A stretch of 64,000 nt of DNA from VAZQ01 sp963816745 (GTDB taxonomy: Bacteria > Pseudomonadota > Alphaproteobacteria > Rhizobiales > Xanthobacteraceae), in contig CAWFLQ010000011.1 of the NCBI GenBank assembly GCA_963816745.1, forward strand, positions 62,001 to 126,000. Direction: 5' to 3'. The notes beneath the pieces were generated by a model, which saw nothing but the letters and a program-made list of their open reading frames with translations, made no database searches and was not told the origin of the DNA. Shown one piece after another: positions 46,081-54,795 of the stretch. A program made the translations under genes and the position numbers. Position 1 is the stretch's first letter. Each line of letters opens with the position of its first letter.

Positions 46081-46116
46081 GGCAAGGAGCCCGTGTATTG
46101 CACGGGCATCCTTGCC
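46081..46116. terminator. Hairpin downstream of the racemase gene
   Basis: GGCAAGGA and CCCGTG pair with CACGGG and TCCTTGCC around TATTG. It lies about 135 bp after the racemase stop on the minus strand and may end the RR-kinase-glnE-racemase transcript. Confidence 0.4.
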
Positions 46117-46249
46117 TTGGCGCCTATCGAACGCAAGAACGCGAGATAGACATCGAACGCAAGATCGCGATTCACCTTACCGGTAAAGGTTGACGGGCGA
46201 TCAGGGTGGCGTCGGGTTGGAGGGCCGCGCTACTGCGCCGGGAATCAGC

Positions 46250-47038
46250 TCACCAGCGGGCGCGGAGATATTCCTCCACGCATTGCGGCGAGGCCTTGGC
46301 ATAGGTGCCGCGGCGGCTGACCACCGCTCCGGTGAGGCGGTGCAGCGCCAGCGCCATCTCCGCGGCCTTGGCCACCACAGCGATGCCGTTGAGCACCAGC
46401 GCGCCGTCGATGACGAACGGGCACTCGCGCGCGAACAGCAGCATCGGCAGCCCGCCGGCCGGGATGATGACCTCGGCGCCCGCGGCGACCAACGGGCGCA
46501 CCTGCTCGACGAAATCGGCGCGGACCTTCGCGTAGCTCGCCTCGTCGGTGAAGGCGCGCATGAATGCGGGCAAGTCCATTTGAATCGCCCGCACGCCCCC
46601 CACGCGCTGCTCGAGGCCATGCGCCCTCACCTGCCGCTCGTGCCAATCGATGAAGCAGGGGTCGATCGTCACCAGCCCGAGGCGGCGCCCCATGCTCAGC
46701 GCCGCGAGTATCGTCGCCTCGCCCAGCCCAATCACCGGGATGTCGACCGCGCCGCGGATTTCCAGCAGGCCCGGCTCCTGGAAATGGCCGATGACGAAAG
46801 CATCGTAGCCCGCGCGCTCGGCCTCGAGCGCATTGCGGATGGTCTGCGCGGCGCAGCGGAATTCGGTCAGCGGGTGAAAGAGATGGTCGGGCGGATCGAG
46901 ACCTTGAACCTCGAACTTGATGCCGGGACTGGCCGACGCGTCCAACTGGCGTTGCAGCCGCTCGATGTAGGGCGCCTGCTCGACCGGGTGAACGAAGCTC
47001 TGATACCACAGGCGGGCGGGACGAGACGGCTCAGCCAT
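46250..47038 (-). CDS. Aspartate/glutamate racemase (hydantoin racemase-like) family protein
   Basis: A complete 262-residue member of the Asp/Glu/hydantoin racemase superfamily. The first catalytic-Cys region of true racemases appears replaced: AERAGYDAFVIGHFQEPGLL carries no cysteine, and the second region reads EVIIPAGGLPMLLF, again without the usual Cys (GCTG-like). With both expected cysteines missing, racemase activity is doubtful; relatives without both Cys act as other lyases or isomerases or are uncharacterised. The start ATG 47038 lies 23 bp after the glnE stop on the same strand, so it is a likely rider of the glnE transcript. Confidence 0.8.
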   Translation of the reverse strand: MAEPSRPARLWYQSFVHPVEQAPYIERLQRQLDASASPGIKFEVQGLDPPDHLFHPLTEFRCAAQTIRNALEAERAGYDAFVIGHFQEPGLLEIRGAVDIPVIGLGEATILAALSMGRRLGLVTIDPCFIDWHERQVRAHGLEQRVGGVRAIQMDLPAFMRAFTDEASYAKVRADFVEQVRPLVAAGAEVIIPAGGLPMLLFARECPFVIDGALVLNGIAVVAKAAEMALALHRLTGAVVSRRGTYAKASPQCVEEYLRARW

Positions 47039-47060
47039 TTTCTGCCTCCGGAGTGTTGGC

Positions 47061-50024
47061 TCAAGGCGATGCGCCGAGGATGCGCGTGAAGCTCGCGCGC
47101 ACCTTGACTTGGGTCTCGGCGACGTAAGCATCGAGCGTGGCGAAGTCGGGCACATCGGCGGCGCGCGCCAGGAGCCCGATCAGGCCCGGCGCCGCCGCCT
47201 TGGGATCGAACGGCCCGGGCAGGCACAAGCGCAGCACCTGCGTGAGATCGTGATAGAGCCGCACCGCGGCTCGCAGCACCTCCGCGTCCTCGACCTCGAT
47301 CACACCGAGCCGCCACGCCTTGTCGAGCACGCGCGCGGTCGAGGTATCGAGAATCTCGGGCATGCGCGCCGCGTGCACGAGCTGGAGGTACTGCGCGATG
47401 AACTCGATATCGATCAGCCCGCCCGCGACGTATTTCAGGTTCCAACGTTCGCTGTCGCCCTTCTCGGTCGCGATCGCCTTGCGCATCTCGACGACGTCGC
47501 CGGCGACCATCTCGGCGTCACGCACGCGGCACAGCACGGCGCGAATGACGCCCTCGACGCGGGCGGCGAATTGCGGCGACGCCGAGACGACGCGCGCGCG
47601 GGTGAGCGCCATGTGCTCCCAGGTCCACGCCTCGCTCTCCTGATAGCTCGCGAAGCCGTCGAGCTGGGTCGCCAGCGGGCCCGAGCGGCCCGACGGCCGC
47701 AACCGCATGTCGACCTGGTAGAGCAGCCCGTAGTTGGTCTGCGCGGTCAGCGCGCTGATCAGGCGCTGGGTCAGCCGCGAGAAATATTGCGCACCGTACA
47801 GCGGACGTTCGCCGTCCGACTCCGGATGCTCGGAATCGAAGTCGTAGACGACGATGAGGTCGAGATCCGAGCTCGCCGTCATCTCCCGCCCGCCGAGCTT
47901 TCCGAGCGCCAGGATCGCCGTTTCCTGACCGCGGATGCGGCCATGCTGATCCGCGAACTTGATCTCGATCGCATGGTGCACGGAACGGATGAGCACGTCC
48001 GCCAGCCGGGCGAAGGCCTCGCCGGCCTGCTCCGCCGATACCGTCCCCGACAGGATACGCGTGCCGATCAGGAACATCTGCTCCTGCGCGAAGATGCGGT
48101 TGCGGTCGAGAAAATCCTCGTAGGATTCCGATTGCTCCAGTGAGCGCATGAGCCCCGCCGCGAGCTCGGCTTCCTCGGGCAGCGCGCCGAAGAAGCTCGG
48201 ATCGACCACCGCATCCATGACCTCGGGAACCTGCGCGAGGCCGTCGGCGAGGCGCGGCGCGGTGCCGATAACGAGCGCGATGAGCGCGATGAGATCGGGA
48301 TTCTGCCGCAGCAGCGACAGCAGCCGGCCGCCACCGTGAAGCGCGGCGAGGAACCGGTCGAAGGCCATGACGGCGCCGTCGGGATTGGCCGAGCGGGCAA
48401 AATGCTCGAACAGGACCGGCACGATTTCCGCCAATTGATGGCGCGCGAACGCCGCCCGCAGCGAACCGTGCACGCCGGCGCTCCAGCGCCGCACCAGGCT
48501 GGACATTTCGAGCGGCTGGCGAAAACCCATCTGGGTGAGCTGGTCGAGGGTTTCGCGGTCGTCGGCGTCGGGCGGAAACTTCAGCGCGCGGCGGCCGGCC
48601 GCGAGCGCGGGCGCATTCTCGAACAACGTCGCGTAGTGGTACTGCACGTTGTGCAGATGGACGAGCATGGCTTCCGCGAACGCGTCGCGGTCACGAAAGC
48701 CGGCAAAACGCGCGAACCGCTCGATCCCGTCGCGATCGGCCGGCAAAGTGTGGGTCTGCTCGTCCGCCACCATCTGCAGGCGGTTCTCGATGATGCGCAG
48801 GAAGCGATAGGCGGCGCCGAGCTCGTCGCGCGCCTCCGCATCGATCCAGCCGCCTTGCGCAAGTATGTCGAGCGTCCGCAGCGTCTCCTTGACGCGCAGC
48901 TCCGGATGCCGCCCGCCGGCAATCAGCTGCTGCGTCTGGACAAAGAATTCGATCTCGCGGATGCCGCCGCGGCCGAGCTTGATGTTGTGCCCCTCGACCG
49001 CGATCTCGTCGTGGCCGCGATAGGCGTGCATCTGCCGCTTCATCGCGTGGACGTCGGCGACCGCCGCAAAATCCAGGTACTTGCGCCAGATGAAGGGCGA
49101 AAGCTCCGCGAGCAGCGACTCGCCGGCCGCGATGTCGCCGGCGCAGGCCCGCGCCTTGATCATGGCGGCGCGCTCCCAGTTCTGGCCGCGGCTCTCGTAG
49201 TAGTCGAGCGCGGCGGCGGTCGAGATCGCGATCTGGGTCGAGGCGGGATCGGGGCGTAAACGCAGGTCGGTGCGAAACACGTAGCCGTCGGGCGTGCGCT
49301 CCTGCAGCAGCTTCACCAGTCCGCGCGTGAGCCGCACGTAGAACGGTGCCGGCTCGGTGTCCGGCGCCACCGCCTCGGCGTCGTAGAAGACGATGAGATC
49401 GATGTCGCTCGAATAGTTGAGCTCGCCCGCCCCCATCTTGCCCATGGCGAGCAGGATATAGCCGGAGCCATGCGACGGCTGTTCTGGCCCGGCGAGTGTG
49501 AGCTTGCCGCGGCTCCCCGCCTCGCGCCAGCGAGGTAGTCGACCGCGGCGCCGACGGCCGCGTCCGCGAGCCGGGTCTGCGCTTCGACCACGCGCATGAC
49601 CGGCCAGACGCCGCCGATATCGACGAGCGCGATCAACAGCGCCGCCTCCGATTTCATGACGACGCAAGAGCCGCATCACCTCGGCCTCGTCGCGCGTGGC
49701 GGCGATCGCGCTGCGGGCTTCCTCGAGAATGTCGCCGAAACGGCGCTCCGGCCCGGCCTCGAGCAGCGCGACGAGCCGCTCCGGCGATCGCCGCGCCAGA
49801 TCCCACAGATAGGGCGAGCCGTCCGCCAAGCCCGTTATCAGGGCGGCGAGCGTCGAATTGTCCGCAAAAAGGCGGCGCAGCGCCTTGCCCGCGGACGTGT
49901 CCGCAATCTCGGCGAGCCAGTCCTCGACGCGCGCACGCGCCGCGTCGTCGGCTTGAAGCTGCGGCGCGGCCGCGATGCGCTGCGCGAGCGTGCCGTCGCC
50001 GGTATCGGGAGCGAGCCCTTCCAT
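47061..50024 (-). CDS. glnE: Glutamine synthetase adenylyltransferase/adenylyl-removing enzyme, two compensating frame shifts
   Basis: This bifunctional nucleotidyltransferase adds AMP to or removes it from glutamine synthetase in response to PII. Both nucleotidyltransferase sites are visible: GKMGAGELNYSSDIDLIVFY (N-terminal, deadenylylation) and LGKLGGREMTASSDLDLIVV (C-terminal, adenylylation). The helical regions (FVQTQQLIAGGRHPELRVKE and DIEFIAQYLQLVHAARM) fit too. The frame stays open, but residues from about 49655 to 49525 are out of frame: the alternative frame there reads MKSEAALLIALVDIGGVWPV, the expected sequence. So two or more small insertions cancel out. Length about 988 residues, normal for the family. 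ATG 50024 is preferred. Confidence 0.93.
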   Translation of the reverse strand: MEGLAPDTGDGTLAQRIAAAPQLQADDAARARVEDWLAEIADTSAGKALRRLFADNSTLAALITGLADGSPYLWDLARRSPERLVALLEAGPERRFGDILEEARSAIAATRDEAEVMRLLRRHEIGGGAVDRARRYRRRLAGHARGRSADPARGRGRRRRGRLPRWREAGSRGKLTLAGPEQPSHGSGYILLAMGKMGAGELNYSSDIDLIVFYDAEAVAPDTEPAPFYVRLTRGLVKLLQERTPDGYVFRTDLRLRPDPASTQIAISTAAALDYYESRGQNWERAAMIKARACAGDIAAGESLLAELSPFIWRKYLDFAAVADVHAMKRQMHAYRGHDEIAVEGHNIKLGRGGIREIEFFVQTQQLIAGGRHPELRVKETLRTLDILAQGGWIDAEARDELGAAYRFLRIIENRLQMVADEQTHTLPADRDGIERFARFAGFRDRDAFAEAMLVHLHNVQYHYATLFENAPALAAGRRALKFPPDADDRETLDQLTQMGFRQPLEMSSLVRRWSAGVHGSLRAAFARHQLAEIVPVLFEHFARSANPDGAVMAFDRFLAALHGGGRLLSLLRQNPDLIALIALVIGTAPRLADGLAQVPEVMDAVVDPSFFGALPEEAELAAGLMRSLEQSESYEDFLDRNRIFAQEQMFLIGTRILSGTVSAEQAGEAFARLADVLIRSVHHAIEIKFADQHGRIRGQETAILALGKLGGREMTASSDLDLIVVYDFDSEHPESDGERPLYGAQYFSRLTQRLISALTAQTNYGLLYQVDMRLRPSGRSGPLATQLDGFASYQESEAWTWEHMALTRARVVSASPQFAARVEGVIRAVLCRVRDAEMVAGDVVEMRKAIATEKGDSERWNLKYVAGGLIDIEFIAQYLQLVHAARMPEILDTSTARVLDKAWRLGVIEVEDAEVLRAAVRLYHDLTQVLRLCLPGPFDPKAAAPGLIGLLARAADVPDFATLDAYVAETQVKVRASFTRILGASP

Positions 50025-50150
50025 GGCGATGGCATAGCGCCTCGCGGCCGATCCGTCACGCTGCGAGTAGCAGCGCATGCCGAGCAGCCGCAGGTCGGCA
50101 AGCGCGTGCGCTCGGTCGCGCGAGCTGGCACGGCGCTGACGGCGATCGCG

Positions 50151-51560
50151 CTACGACCGGTGCCGGCCCGCGCGCGGCAGCGAGATCACGGTCCTCAGGC
50201 CGGGGTTGTTGTCCTCGAGCTTGAGCTCGCCGCCGTGCAGGCGCGCGACCGCCGCGGCGAGGCTCAGCCCCAGCCCGGAGCCCGGCTGCGAGCGGCTCTG
50301 CTCGAGCCGCACGAAGCGCTCGACCGCGCGGCCGCGATCGGCCTCGGGAATGCCGCGGCCCCCGTCGGCGACGGTGAGCAGGATCCGGTCGCCCTCCCCC
50401 TCCGCCTTGACCACGATCTCGGGCGACGCCCCGTTCACGGCACCGCCGTTGGGCGCGCCGTATTTGATGGCGTTGTCGACCAGATTGGCGAGCGCCTGGC
50501 TGACGAGCTCGCGGTTGCCGTGAACAGGGGCGGCCACCGGCGCCTCGACCTCGAGCTCGATGCCCTTGTCGTCGGCGAGCGGCTCGTAGAGCTCGCCCAC
50601 GCCGCGCGCGATCTCGGCCGCGTCGAACTCGGTCATGCCGTCGCGCGCCTGGCCCGACTCCGCGCGCGCGATCATCAGCAGCGCGTTGAAGGTGCGGATC
50701 AGCGCCTCCGATTCCTCGATCGTGGTCTCGAGCGCGGCGCGGTACTGGGATTCGTCCTCGGCGAGGCGCAGGGCCTCCTCGCAGCGGTTGCGCAGCCGGG
50801 TCAGCGGCGTCTTGAGATCGTGCGCGATGTTGTCGGAGACCTCCTTGAGACCGTGCATCAGCGCCTCGATGCGCTCGAGCATGGCGTTGAGGTTCTCGGC
50901 GAGGCGATCGAGCTCATCGCCGGTCCCGGCGATCGGCAGCCGCCCGGTCAGGTCGCCGTCCATGATCTTGCGCGTCGTGTCGGTCATCGCATCGACACGC
51001 TTGAGCACGCGGCGCGTCACGAACAATCCGCCGGCGATGCCGAGCACGATGACGATCGCCAGCGACCAGCGCCCGGCGGCGAGCACGATGTCGTACAGCC
51101 GCTCGCGCTCCTCGAGGTCGCGCCCGACCAGCAGGCGGAAGCCGGCCGGCAGCTGGAACACCCGCACCAGGGCGCGATGCTCGCTGCCGTCGGGATCTTC
51201 GAGCCGGCGATAGACGGTTTCCGTCCAGCCGGACGTCTCGAGAATGCCGGTGGCGAGCGAGCCGACGTTGCCGGCGAGCGCCTCGCCCGCGCGCGTGGTC
51301 ACGAGATAAAGGCTCGAGCCCGGCCGGCGCGACCGCGCATCGACCACGAAGACGAGACGCCGGATGCCGCCCTGGCGATATTGCTCGGCCAGCCCGGTGA
51401 TCTCGGCGTCGACGGTCTGGGTGATCTGCTCGGTGATCAGCCGGCGGGTGTTCCAGGCGAAATAGCCGAGCAGGAACGCGGCGAACAGCGCGAAAACGGT
51501 CAGATAGACGAGCGTCAGCTTGAACGCCGTCGTGCGCAGAAGCTTGCCGAGCGCCGTCAT
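50151..51560 (-). CDS. HAMP-domain sensor histidine kinase
   Basis: A complete 469-residue kinase. Two membrane helices (about 13-35, LTLVYLTVFALFAAFLLGYF, and about 165-185, WSLAIVIVLGIAGGLFV) enclose a periplasmic sensor of about 130 residues. HAMP runs about 185-238 (RRVLKRVDAMTDTTRKIMDG), the H-box is SDNIAHDLKTPLTRLRNR (His near 253), and the ATPase has N-box ALANLVDNAIKYG and G-boxes VADGGRGIPEADR and GSGLGLSLAAAV. It follows the response regulator gene by 45 bp on the same strand, so they form an operon. The signal is unknown; the pair lies between glnE and degP. Confidence 0.92.
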   Translation of the reverse strand: MTALGKLLRTTAFKLTLVYLTVFALFAAFLLGYFAWNTRRLITEQITQTVDAEITGLAEQYRQGGIRRLVFVVDARSRRPGSSLYLVTTRAGEALAGNVGSLATGILETSGWTETVYRRLEDPDGSEHRALVRVFQLPAGFRLLVGRDLEERERLYDIVLAAGRWSLAIVIVLGIAGGLFVTRRVLKRVDAMTDTTRKIMDGDLTGRLPIAGTGDELDRLAENLNAMLERIEALMHGLKEVSDNIAHDLKTPLTRLRNRCEEALRLAEDESQYRAALETTIEESEALIRTFNALLMIARAESGQARDGMTEFDAAEIARGVGELYEPLADDKGIELEVEAPVAAPVHGNRELVSQALANLVDNAIKYGAPNGGAVNGASPEIVVKAEGEGDRILLTVADGGRGIPEADRGRAVERFVRLEQSRSQPGSGLGLSLAAAVARLHGGELKLEDNNPGLRTVISLPRAGRHRS

Positions 51561-51605
51561 CCGTCACCCATGGACGTCATCCTGCCCACGGGAGGGAGGA
51601 CAGCA

Positions 51606-52281
51606 TCATTTGCTGTCGCGGATCACGTAGCCCGCGCCGCGCACCGTATGCAGCAATGGCTGGGCGAAACCCTTGTCAATCTTCGAGCGCAACCGCGAGA
51701 TATGCACGTCGATGACGTTGGTCTGCGGGTCGAAGTGATAGTCCCACACGTTCTCCAGCAGCATGGTGCGGGTCACCACCTGGCCGGCATGCTTCATGAG
51801 ATATTCGAGCAGGCGGAATTCGCGCGGCTGCAGCACGATCTCCTCGCCGCCGCGCGTCACCTGATGCGACAGCCGGTCGAGCTCGAGATCGCCGACGCGA
51901 TAGACGGTTTCCTCGCGGCCGCCGCGCCGGCGCGCCAGCACCTCGGTGCGCGCGAGCAGCTCCGAGAACGAATAGGGCTTGGGCAGATAATCGTCGCCGC
52001 CGGCGCGCAGGCCCTTGACCCGGTCATCGACCTGGCCGAGCGCCGACAGAATGAGCGCCGGGGTCTCGATGCCCTTGCCGCGCAAGCGTCCCGATCACCG
52101 CCAGGCCGTCGAGCTTGGGCAGCATGCGGTCGACGATCAGCACGTCGTATTGGCCGTCGAGCGCGTGGGCGAGCCCCTCCTCGCCGTCGGCCGCGAGGTC
52201 GGCGACGTGCCCGACCTCGCGGAAGGCCTTGGCGAGATAGTCGGCGGCGTCGCGGTCGTCTTCGATGATCAGGAGACGCAT
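51606..52281 (-). CDS. OmpR/PhoB-family response regulator, one frame shift
   Basis: The reconstructed protein is about 224 residues. The receiver domain has RLLIIEDDRDAADYLAKAF (acidic pair), the phospho-Asp in DVLIVDRMLPKLDGLAV and Lys in GGDDYLPKPYSFSELLAR. The winged-helix domain has EIVLQPREFRLLEYLMKHAG and TNVIDVHISRLRSKIDKG, then VRGAGYVI. The frame breaks near 52085, where one extra T in ACGCTTGCGCGG hides GTLRGKGIETPALILSALG. ATG 52281 is the start of the receiver fold. It is the partner of the kinase gene that follows. Confidence 0.9.
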
Positions 52282-52404
52282 GGCGAACCGGCCGTCTCTG
52301 GGAAAGGCGATCTCCCTCGGAGAGGGATTCTGCTGGGCTGAACTGATCATAGCGACGCTATCTTAAAGTGTCTTAACGCGACAGCGCACCAGCAACGAAG
52401 ATGC

Positions 52405-52513
52405 GAGGGGCGGCGGGTTTGACCCGCCGCCCCTCGACCAACTCCGCTCCGGCGGGGGCGACGGATGCCGGGACGAAGTCAGAGGAAGTGGGGACGGGCG
52501 ACGCGCCCGTCCC
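52405..52513. terminator. Two hairpins downstream of degP
   Basis: GAGGGGCGGCGGGT pairs perfectly with ACCCGCCGCCCCTC (52405-52435) and GGGACGGGCG pairs with CGCCCGTCCC (52491-52513). Around them the 20-mer CCGGCGGGGGCGACGGATGC occurs twice (near 52450 and 52530). The block lies after the degP stop on the minus strand and probably ends the ccm/degP transcript or separates it from the response regulator. Confidence 0.55.
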
Positions 52514-52571
52514 CTGGTTCGAACCGCCGGCGGGGGCGACGGATGCCGGCGGTGCGCCCCATTTGGCTCGC

Positions 52572-54132
52572 TCAGGCTTTGCCGAGCCGCAGGGCGACGA
52601 ACTTGGTCGCCTCGCCCGACTTCACTCGCATGAGAACCGTGCTCTTGCCGTCCTTCTGCACCTCGCCGAGGACGTTGCGCACGTCAGTCGGGCTTGCCGA
52701 CCTTCTTGCCGGCGACCTCGAGGATGACGTCGCCGGTCTTGAGGCCCTGCTCGGAGGCGATGCCGTTGGGATCGACCTCGGTGACGACCACGCCTTCCGA
52801 GCCGCTGCCGGCGACCTGGCCGGCGGGCGCCAGCGTGAGGCCGAGCCGCGGTACGTCGGTGCCGGACGGGCTGGAGGAGTCCGGCAGCGCCGCGCGGGCT
52901 TCACGCTCCTTCGGCAGCTCGCCGAGGGAGAAGGAGATGGTCTTCTCCTCGCCCTTGCGCCACACGGTCAGCTTGACCGAGGCACCGGGCGCCATGGCGC
53001 CGATCTGCCTGGCGAGGTCCTTGGCATCCTTGACCGGGGTGCCATTGACCGCGGTGATCACGTCGCCGGCGAGGATGCCGGCCTTGGCGGCCGGGCCGTT
53101 CGCCTGCGGCTCGGCGACCAGCGCGCCTTCGCTCGCCTTCAGGCCGATGCTGTCGGCGATCTCGGCGGTGACCGGCTGGATCTGCACGCCGATCCAGCCG
53201 CGGCGTGACCTTGCCGCTTGTCCTTGAGCTGGGCGACGACCGTCTTCACCGTCGTCGGCCGGGATGGCGAAGGCGATGCCGACCGAGCCGCCGGACGGCG
53301 AGAAGATCGCCGTGTTGACGCCGATCACGTTGCCGTCGACGTCGAAGGTCGGGCCGCCGGAATTGCCTTTGTTGACCGGGGCATCGATCTGGATGAAGTC
53401 GTCATAGGGACCGGCGCCGATGTCGCGGCCGCGCGCCGAGACGATGCCGGCCGTGACGGTGCCGCCGAGGCCGAACGGATTGCCGACCGCGAGCACCCAG
53501 TCGCCGATGCGCGGGGCCTTGTCGCCGAGCTTGACGAAGGGGAAGTCGCTGCGGCCCTCGACCTTGATCAGCGCGAGGTCGGTGCGCGGATCGGTGCCGA
53601 TCACCTTGGCGGTGTAGGTCTTGCCGTCGTCGGCGGTGACCTCGACGGTGTCGGCCTTGTCGACCACGTGATTGTTGGTCACGGCATAGCCGTCGGCGGT
53701 GATGAAGAAGCCCGAGCCCTGGCCGGTGACGAAGCGGTTGCGCGGACCGCGCGGATCGGCAGGGTTGCTGCGGGCCCGCGGTTCGTCGGGCGTGCCGTCG
53801 GGCATGCCGAAGCGCCGGAAGAAGCGCTCCATCTGCGAGTTCGGCGGGAACGGCGACTCGCCCTCGAAGTTCATCATCTTGGCGCCGGCATTGACCTTGA
53901 CGCGGACCGAGATGACCGCCGGCTTCACCTTCTCGACGATGTCGGCAAATCCCACCGGACGCTGCACGCCCTGGGCATAGGCGATATTGGTCAGGGTGGC
54001 GCCGGTACCCTTCGGAAACAGTCCCGCGCCGCCGAGCAGCACGGTCACCCCCAAGCCGGCGACGCCGGCCATCAGAACAAGTCGACGCGCGGAAAGGACG
54101 CGCGATTTCGGAGCCGGAACGCTCGCAGTCAT
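52572..54132 (-). CDS. degP: DegP/HtrA-type periplasmic serine protease, four single-base insertions
   Basis: A periplasmic protease-chaperone of about 519 residues. An N-terminal signal or anchor (RLVLMAGVAGLGVTVLLGGAG) precedes the trypsin-like domain with His in DGYAVTNNHVVDKADTV, Asp in GTDPRTDLALIKVEG and Ser in PVNKGNSGGPTFDVDGNVIG. Two PDZ domains follow (LVAEPQANGPAAKAGILAGD and VTEVDPNGIASEQGLKTGD). Three extra bases near 53253, 53225 and 53214 cancel out but scramble KTVVAQLKDKGKVTRGW. A fourth near 52689 creates a false stop; without it the protein ends VALRLGKA at 52572. It is the last gene after the ccm cluster, 174 bp from ccmH. Confidence 0.92.
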
Positions 54133-54305
54133 AAGTGTCACTCCATCTTTTTGCGGCTGGGAGCCGGAGAGGCACCCCCGTCTGAGATGCCAAGATGGGG
54201 ACCGCTTCATTACCGGGCGCTGTCTTGGAAATTAAAGTTTGGTAAGGTCGGAACGCCGCCCGAAACGCTATGAGTTTCAAATGTTTGGCAGATTTTGCGA
54301 CGAGA

Positions 54306-54789
54306 CTACTGGTCGCCGCTGCGAAGAATCTCGGAGAGCCGCGCTGCTTCCGCCGCCGTGAGCTTGGGCGGCTCGTTGGCCGTGGCGGCCGACTCGCGGC
54401 CGCGGCGGCGCGCAACCACGAACAGGGCGAACGCGCCGATGAGCAGGATGACCGCCGGTCCGAGCCACAGCAGCGCCGTGTGCGGAGAAAACCGCGGCTT
54501 GAGCAGCACGAACTCGCCGTAGCGCGACGACCAGGAAGTCGATCACCTGGTGGTCGCTGTCGCCCGCCTGCAGACGCTCGCGCACCAGCACCCGCAGGTC
54601 GCGCGCGAGCGGCGCATCCGAATCGTCGATCGACTGGTTCTGGCAGACCATGCAGCGCAGCTCCTTGGAGAGCGCACGGGCGCGCGTCTCGAGCGCGGCG
54701 TCGGGCAGTATCTCGTCGGGCTGTACCGCCAAGGCGCCGGGCGATGCCGCCAACGTAACCGCCACGACGAGAAGCGCGAGCCATCGCAT
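54306..54789 (-). CDS. ccmH: Cytochrome c maturation protein CcmH (CycL), one frame shift
   Basis: The reconstructed protein is about 160 residues: a periplasmic, membrane-anchored thiol protein that reduces apocytochrome c before haem attachment. A signal peptide (LALLVVAVTLAASPGALA) is followed by the redox motif in ELRCMVCQNQSIDDSDAPLA, then LVRERLQAGDSD and a C-terminal membrane helix (ALLWLGPAVILLIGAFALFV). The frame breaks near 54535, where one extra G hides FLVSRYGEFVLLKPRF. It starts 7 bp after the ccmF stop. Confidence 0.92.
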
Positions 54790-54795
54790 CGCAGC

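Larger units (their letters stand above)
45735..46249. other. Intergenic region with two strong hairpins
   Basis: No gene is supported in these 515 bp. Two perfect or near-perfect hairpins are present, at 45960-45995 and 46081-46116. The region lies upstream of the TctC gene and downstream of the racemase gene (both on the minus strand), so terminator or regulatory RNA roles are possible. Confidence 0.5.

Noticed and set aside
43927..47038. Usp, TctC and racemase as one defined pathway
   Set aside because: Only Usp and TctC are coupled; the racemase is separated by 0.5 kb with hairpins and follows glnE instead.
49596..52268. Long plus-strand open frame opposite glnE, the kinase and the regulator
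   Set aside because: The minus strand encodes three recognisable proteins here; the plus frame is a shadow.
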